Of a DNA stretch of 64,000 bases, positions 60,524 through 64,000 are shown piece after piece (the first letter of the stretch is position 1; the number at the start of each line of letters is the position of its first letter). The notes beneath the pieces are model-generated. The model was given only the letters and a program-made list of their open reading frames with translations, did no database searches and had not been told where the DNA came from. Position numbers and translations under genes: made by a program. The DNA is from Bdellovibrio sp047344985 (lineage in GTDB: Bacteria > Bdellovibrionota > Bdellovibrionia > Bdellovibrionales > Bdellovibrionaceae). The stretch is from positions 2,356,001 to 2,420,000 of the forward strand of contig NZ_CP178861.1 in NCBI RefSeq assembly GCF_047344985.1. The letters are read 5' to 3'.

Positions 60524-61560
60524 TATTGAAGTTGCAACGCTTGTGTGTTCATTGTGACGTGCGAGTTTGAACGGAATTGGTTCACCCACGCTTCAAACAT
60601 ACCGTCGCCGCGACGTTTTTGCATCATTTCAGCCGTCATTGGTTCTAAAGCTTTCACTTCTTCAACTTTAGATTCTTTCAACTTCAAAACGTATTTGGAG
60701 TTGCCATCACGAACCAGGCGCTTCAACAATGGCTCTGTTTTCTTAAGCTCGAAAACCGCTTCTGTTGCCACAGCGCTTGTGATTTTTGGGAAGTTATCAG
60801 ATCCCAGCTCTACCAAACCTGTTTCTTCCCAAGATGCTTTCAATTCTTTAAGCTGCGCGTTTACCGCTGCTTCGTCGCCTTTAGTCAAAGCTTCATCCAA
60901 AGCTTTGATAGCTGCTTCCGCTTTTTCTTTTGTCATCGCTTTAGAAGCTGCTTCTGAATCAATTTTCACAAAAAGAACGTTGATCTTTTGCGCTTTCAAA
61001 TCTTGAAGCTTCTTAAGTTCCGCCGCTGTTGGCGCAGAAACAAGTTCAAACATTTGACGAACGCGCACGTTCGCAATGTCTTTACGAACTTTGTTTTCAA
61101 AATCGCCTGGGTTTGAACGAGTGGATTCAAGATAACGGCTGTAGAATTCACGTTGGAATTGACCGTTTTGTTGGAAGAAAGGAATGTCTTTCACGATAAA
61201 ATCGCGAACTTCCGCGTCCGTCGCAAGAATGCCGTTTTTTTGCGCAGCTTGAGAAACAAGCTCCATGCGCACAAGATTTTCTAGCGCTTGCTGACGAAGC
61301 AGTTGACGCTGAGAGCTAAAATCCATCTGACTTCCAAAGAGATTTTGGTAGTACTGCTGAATACGATTTTCTTCCTGCTGGAAGTCAGCCAAAGAGATCA
61401 AACTGTTGTTCACGCGCGCCACGGAACCAACACCAGCTCCCAAACGGCCTGGCAAACCGAAAAACACGAAAACCAGAATGATCGCACCGAAGAGAACGAT
61501 TGCCGTAACACTCTTTGTAGAGAGCTTTCTCTTCATTTTATCAGCCATACTATCGCTCAT
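60523..61560 (-). CDS. PpiD/SurA-N-like membrane chaperone without PPIase domain
   Basis: 345 residues from the ATG at 61560, with AAGGAAGG upstream. A single N-terminal membrane helix (AIVLFGAIILVFVFFGLP, residues 20-40) is followed by a SurA/PpiD-type N-terminal chaperone region: VARVNNSLISLADFQQEENRI, DAEVRDFIVKDIPFFQQNGQF, RVRQMFELVSAPT. The parvulin PPIase block is absent; instead a Lys/Ala-rich helical tail (AMTKEKAEAAIKALDEALTK) follows. It probably helps fold exported proteins at the inner membrane. It is divergent from mreC. Confidence 0.75.
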   Translation of the reverse strand: MSDSMADKMKRKLSTKSVTAIVLFGAIILVFVFFGLPGRLGAGVGSVARVNNSLISLADFQQEENRIQQYYQNLFGSQMDFSSQRQLLRQQALENLVRMELVSQAAQKNGILATDAEVRDFIVKDIPFFQQNGQFQREFYSRYLESTRSNPGDFENKVRKDIANVRVRQMFELVSAPTAAELKKLQDLKAQKINVLFVKIDSEAASKAMTKEKAEAAIKALDEALTKGDEAAVNAQLKELKASWEETGLVELGSDNFPKITSAVATEAVFELKKTEPLLKRLVRDGNSKYVLKLKESKVEEVKALEPMTAEMMQKRRGDGMFEAWVNQFRSNSHVTMNTQALQLQ

Positions 61561-61702
61561 AACTTTTCCTTCCTTAAACAAGCCTGCTGTAAGCGGATTC
61601 CATTACCTAACGAATTTCTTATTTTTTCAAGGGGAAATTGTTGAAATCTCTCGGCACTTTGACTAGCGTTTGATTATTAATACGCGTAATAGAAGGTGAC
61701 TT

Positions 61703-62701
61703 TTGAATTTTTTCAACTTTGATCTCAAGAAACTTGTGATGATCGGGATTGTTTTGGCTTTGCCGCTCATTTCCATCAACATGCAGCAAAGACCTCAAGA
61801 ATCGAACTGGCTCTCTAAACCCTTCACTCTTTTAGGCAGTGCTGTGTCCGAGACTTTTTACGGATTCAGCCATGGCGTGAAAGACACGACAGCGATGTAC
61901 GTGAATCTTATCAACATCAAAAAGCACAACGAAGAGTTGCAGAGTCATAACAATGAACTGGAAGCTCGTTTAGAAAAAATGAATGAGTTGCTGTTAGAGA
62001 ACGACCGCTTGCGCGGACTCTTATCTTTCAAAGATCAGACGAAGATGAATCTCATGGCAGCACAAGTCATCGGACGCGATCTGGTTATTGATCACAGCAC
62101 CGTGACAATTAACAAAGGAACTGCGGACGGTCTGAAGTCAGGACAAGCCGTTATCACAACAGGCGGCGTTCTTGGTTACATCTTTAAACCAGAACCTTTC
62201 ACTTCCCACGTGATGTTGATCACAGATCGCTATGCGGTGGTAGACGGTATCGTTCAAAGAACTCGCGCCCACGGTATTGTTGAAGGTAAATCTCAGTACG
62301 GCAGTACACTTTCTTTGAAATACGTCGAGAAAACGGAAGACGTGAAACAAGGCGACCTTGTTGTGACAGGCGGACTTGATAATATCTTCCCGAAAGGCTT
62401 CCCTGTCGCGGTTGTTGAATCCGTTGAAAAGAAGACGTTCAGCGTCTCTTTGAAAGTGGATTTGCGTCCTGTCGTGGATCCTTACAAAGTCGAAGAAGTG
62501 TTTGTCGTTCTTTCTGCTGCCAACGAAGACTTTGGCGATAAATATGCGCCACAAGCTTCTACGGAAACGCCGATCACGGCAGAAGGTGTGACTCCGGCAA
62601 TTGCTCCGGCAGCGCAAGGACCTCTTCCTGCGGCAACACCTGTCGCTCCCGCTCCTACAGCTCCAACGGCTCCGAAAAAACCTGAGGAGAAGCGTCCGTG
62701 A
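61703..62701 (+). CDS. mreC: Rod-shape protein MreC
   Basis: 332 residues from a TTG at 61703 with GAAGG upstream. A membrane anchor (KLVMIGIVLALPLISI, residues 10-26), a coiled coil (EELQSHNNELEARLEKMNEL, residues 75-105) and two beta domains (VIGRDLVIDHSTVTINKGTADGL and the GLDNIFPKGFPVAVVESV end) match MreC. A Pro/Ala-rich tail (about 285-332: APTAPTAPKKPEEKRP) is extra and cytoplasm-distal. It links the MreB cytoskeleton to wall synthesis. Next come mreD-type and mrdA genes, with overlapping ends. Confidence 0.9.
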   Translation: MNFFNFDLKKLVMIGIVLALPLISINMQQRPQESNWLSKPFTLLGSAVSETFYGFSHGVKDTTAMYVNLINIKKHNEELQSHNNELEARLEKMNELLLENDRLRGLLSFKDQTKMNLMAAQVIGRDLVIDHSTVTINKGTADGLKSGQAVITTGGVLGYIFKPEPFTSHVMLITDRYAVVDGIVQRTRAHGIVEGKSQYGSTLSLKYVEKTEDVKQGDLVVTGGLDNIFPKGFPVAVVESVEKKTFSVSLKVDLRPVVDPYKVEEVFVVLSAANEDFGDKYAPQASTETPITAEGVTPAIAPAAQGPLPAATPVAPAPTAPTAPKKPEEKRP

Positions 62702-63234
62702 AAATCCGTTGGAATGTGATTCTGAATTTTCTCGTATTATTTGCAGTTTTGATCATGGTCGCGGGATTTCAAACGACGTTTTGGTTTCAACTCTTTGGCA
62801 ATGTTCCTTCTCCGCTTCTGTGGCTGAACTTGGTTGTGTATGTGACCCTTTATCGCAAACCATTTCCAGCGATCATCACTATTTATGCGATGGGCTTTGC
62901 ACTTCTCGCATTCACAGCGATGCCGCTTAAGATGATGTGGATCAGCCTTTTGATTCTCTTTACTTTGGTCTATGGAATTAAAACTCGCGTCTTTTGGAGT
63001 GGCTCAGGATATTATACTATCATGTGTGCATTCTCGGCTGTGGCCTATCACCTGATTTATTTCTTTGGTTCCATGGTGATGGAAAAAAATCCCGCGAGTT
63101 TCGAAATTGTCGATCGCCTTGTACAAATCATCCTGACGCCCTCCTTTGCTTTCCCGATGTATTGGGTTCTCGCCAAAATCGATAAAGTTTCGCAGGATGA
63201 ACTTGTTCACGAGCCCGGAGGATTGGAGTTATGA
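62698..63234 (+). CDS. mreD: MreD-like membrane protein
   Basis: 178 residues from a GTG at 62698 that overlaps the mreC stop by 4 bases (GTGA). It is almost all membrane helices: VILNFLVLFAVLIMVAGFQ, PLLWLNLVVYVTLY, AIITIYAMGFALLAFTAMPL, MWISLLILFTLVYG and a last pair near the C-terminus. MreD proteins vary a lot in sequence, so the name rests on size, helix layout and position between mreC and mrdA. It overlaps mrdA by 4 bases. Confidence 0.75.
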   Translation: MKIRWNVILNFLVLFAVLIMVAGFQTTFWFQLFGNVPSPLLWLNLVVYVTLYRKPFPAIITIYAMGFALLAFTAMPLKMMWISLLILFTLVYGIKTRVFWSGSGYYTIMCAFSAVAYHLIYFFGSMVMEKNPASFEIVDRLVQIILTPSFAFPMYWVLAKIDKVSQDELVHEPGGLEL

Positions 63235-64000
63235 GTACTTACGTCAGTAATCCGGACGAAGCAAAAGAGTATCAGAGTCGATACAAAATATTTTATATCA
63301 CCATCGCCTTCACTTTGGTCGCTTTCACCATGCGCTTGTGGTATCTGCAAGTCATTTCGGGAAACGAACTTCGTGAGTTCTCGGAAAAAAACCGTATCAA
63401 GCAAAATAAAATCTCGGCACCCCGTGGTTTGCTGCTCGATCGTGATGGCAAAGTGTTGGTGGAAAATCTACCGGGCTTTGAAGCGATCTTGTCTCCTCAA
63501 TATATTGAGAACCTGGAAGATCTTGCGAAAACCGTGGGTCCCGTGCTCGGCATGGAGCCTGACAAGCTTATGGTGAAAGTTCAAAAGAGCCGCAAACAAA
63601 ACGGTCCTTTTGCACAGATTCGTTTGAAAGAAAACTTAAGCCGCGAAGAGGTCTTTCGTTTAAAGCGCATGCGTCTGGATACGCCGGGACTTGAGATTCG
63701 CGAATCCATCGTGCGCTACTACCCGCTTCGTGAAAACGGCGCGCAGCTTTTTGGCTATGTCAGCGAGATTTCAAAACGTCAGATTCCGCTTTTGAATGAT
63801 TTTTACAAAGGGGCCCTGAAGTTTGATCAAGGTGACATCATTGGCAAAAGCGGCCTTGAAGAAACTTTGGAAAAAGACATCCGTGGGACTGACGGGATCA
63901 GCTTTATTCAAGTCGATGCCCACGGTCGTGAAGCAGCGACACAGACTCCAAATATTTACGGAGAACAGATTAAAGATCAAATCGCTGTGCACGGTAACAA
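63231..64000 (+). CDS. mrdA: Penicillin-binding protein 2, 3' end beyond window
   Basis: 257 residues are visible from the ATG at 63231, and the frame is open to the window edge. It begins with a membrane helix (FYITIAFTLVAFTMRLWYLQV, about residues 20-42), then the class-B PBP dimerisation region: RIKQNKISAPRGLLLDRDGKVL and FGYVSEIS, GDIIGKSGLEETLEKDIRGTDG. The transpeptidase domain with its SxxK, SxN and KTG motifs lies beyond the edge, so activity cannot be checked here. It forms the rod-elongation cluster with mreC and mreD. Confidence 0.9.
   Translation, partial: MSTYVSNPDEAKEYQSRYKIFYITIAFTLVAFTMRLWYLQVISGNELREFSEKNRIKQNKISAPRGLLLDRDGKVLVENLPGFEAILSPQYIENLEDLAKTVGPVLGMEPDKLMVKVQKSRKQNGPFAQIRLKENLSREEVFRLKRMRLDTPGLEIRESIVRYYPLRENGAQLFGYVSEISKRQIPLLNDFYKGALKFDQGDIIGKSGLEETLEKDIRGTDGISFIQVDAHGREAATQTPNIYGEQIKDQIAVHGN

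Overview
The window looks like a chromosomal segment of a predatory delta-type bacterium of the Bdellovibrio group (Bdellovibrionota). This is inferred from gene content: many secreted proteins, lipoproteins and outer-membrane barrels, several very large exported proteins with no recognisable family, dense packing with ATGA/TAATG start-stop overlaps, and a zinc-free L33 and FolE2 beside ordinary Gram-negative envelope genes. No rRNA, tRNA, transposase, prophage or CRISPR array was seen, and no gene-free gap exceeds about 300 bases (the largest is about 240, at 26294-26532).

Layout. 1-5 kb: a truncated exported barrel-like gene, then a waaF-waaA-type LPS core pair and two periplasmic proteins. 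5-17.4 kb: a barrel plus large-lipoprotein pair, a PEBP-like protein, a BtuF-like receptor, an unrecognised 430-residue protein coupled to an RNase Z-like hydrolase, a ClsB-like phospholipase D protein, a small ATPase and an exported repeat-family protein. 17.4-27 kb: a signalling island with REC-PATAN-TPR, STAS, HAMP-PP2C phosphatase, FecR/FN3-like, PAS-Hpt-ATPase and CheY-like proteins. 27-38.7 kb: ChaN-like lipoprotein, rpmG-dcd, two lipoproteins including a 1028-residue protein built from EF-hand-like repeats, an exported barrel, hydrolase and M14 peptidase genes, a DUF1338/HglS-like enzyme, an HD-GYP protein and small envelope or redox genes. 38.7-49.6 kb: a secretion-rich block with a Gly-linker lipoprotein, a subtilase coupled to a 1138-residue exported protein, a papain-like putative cysteine peptidase and a second member of the 15.6-kb exported family. 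49.8-64 kb: mostly housekeeping genes (oxidoreductase, DMT transporter, TerC-like protein, uvrA, fur, folE2, maf-cdd, a secreted EEP-fold protein, a PpiD-like chaperone) ending in mreC-mreD-mrdA, which is cut by the window edge.

How the genes fit together. Three themes recur: envelope construction (waaF/waaA, cardiolipin synthase, PpiD-like chaperone, mre/mrd), export of hydrolases and large surface proteins that could act on prey or on the predator's own envelope, and signal transduction by c-di-GMP turnover, partner switching and phosphorelay. The strongest candidates for undescribed biology are the EF-hand-array lipoprotein with its coupled barrel, the subtilase plus giant-partner operon, the lipoprotein with a Ser/Thr-rich pore-like segment, and a recurring leader motif (GCAGGATGTG) in front of three unrelated genes.
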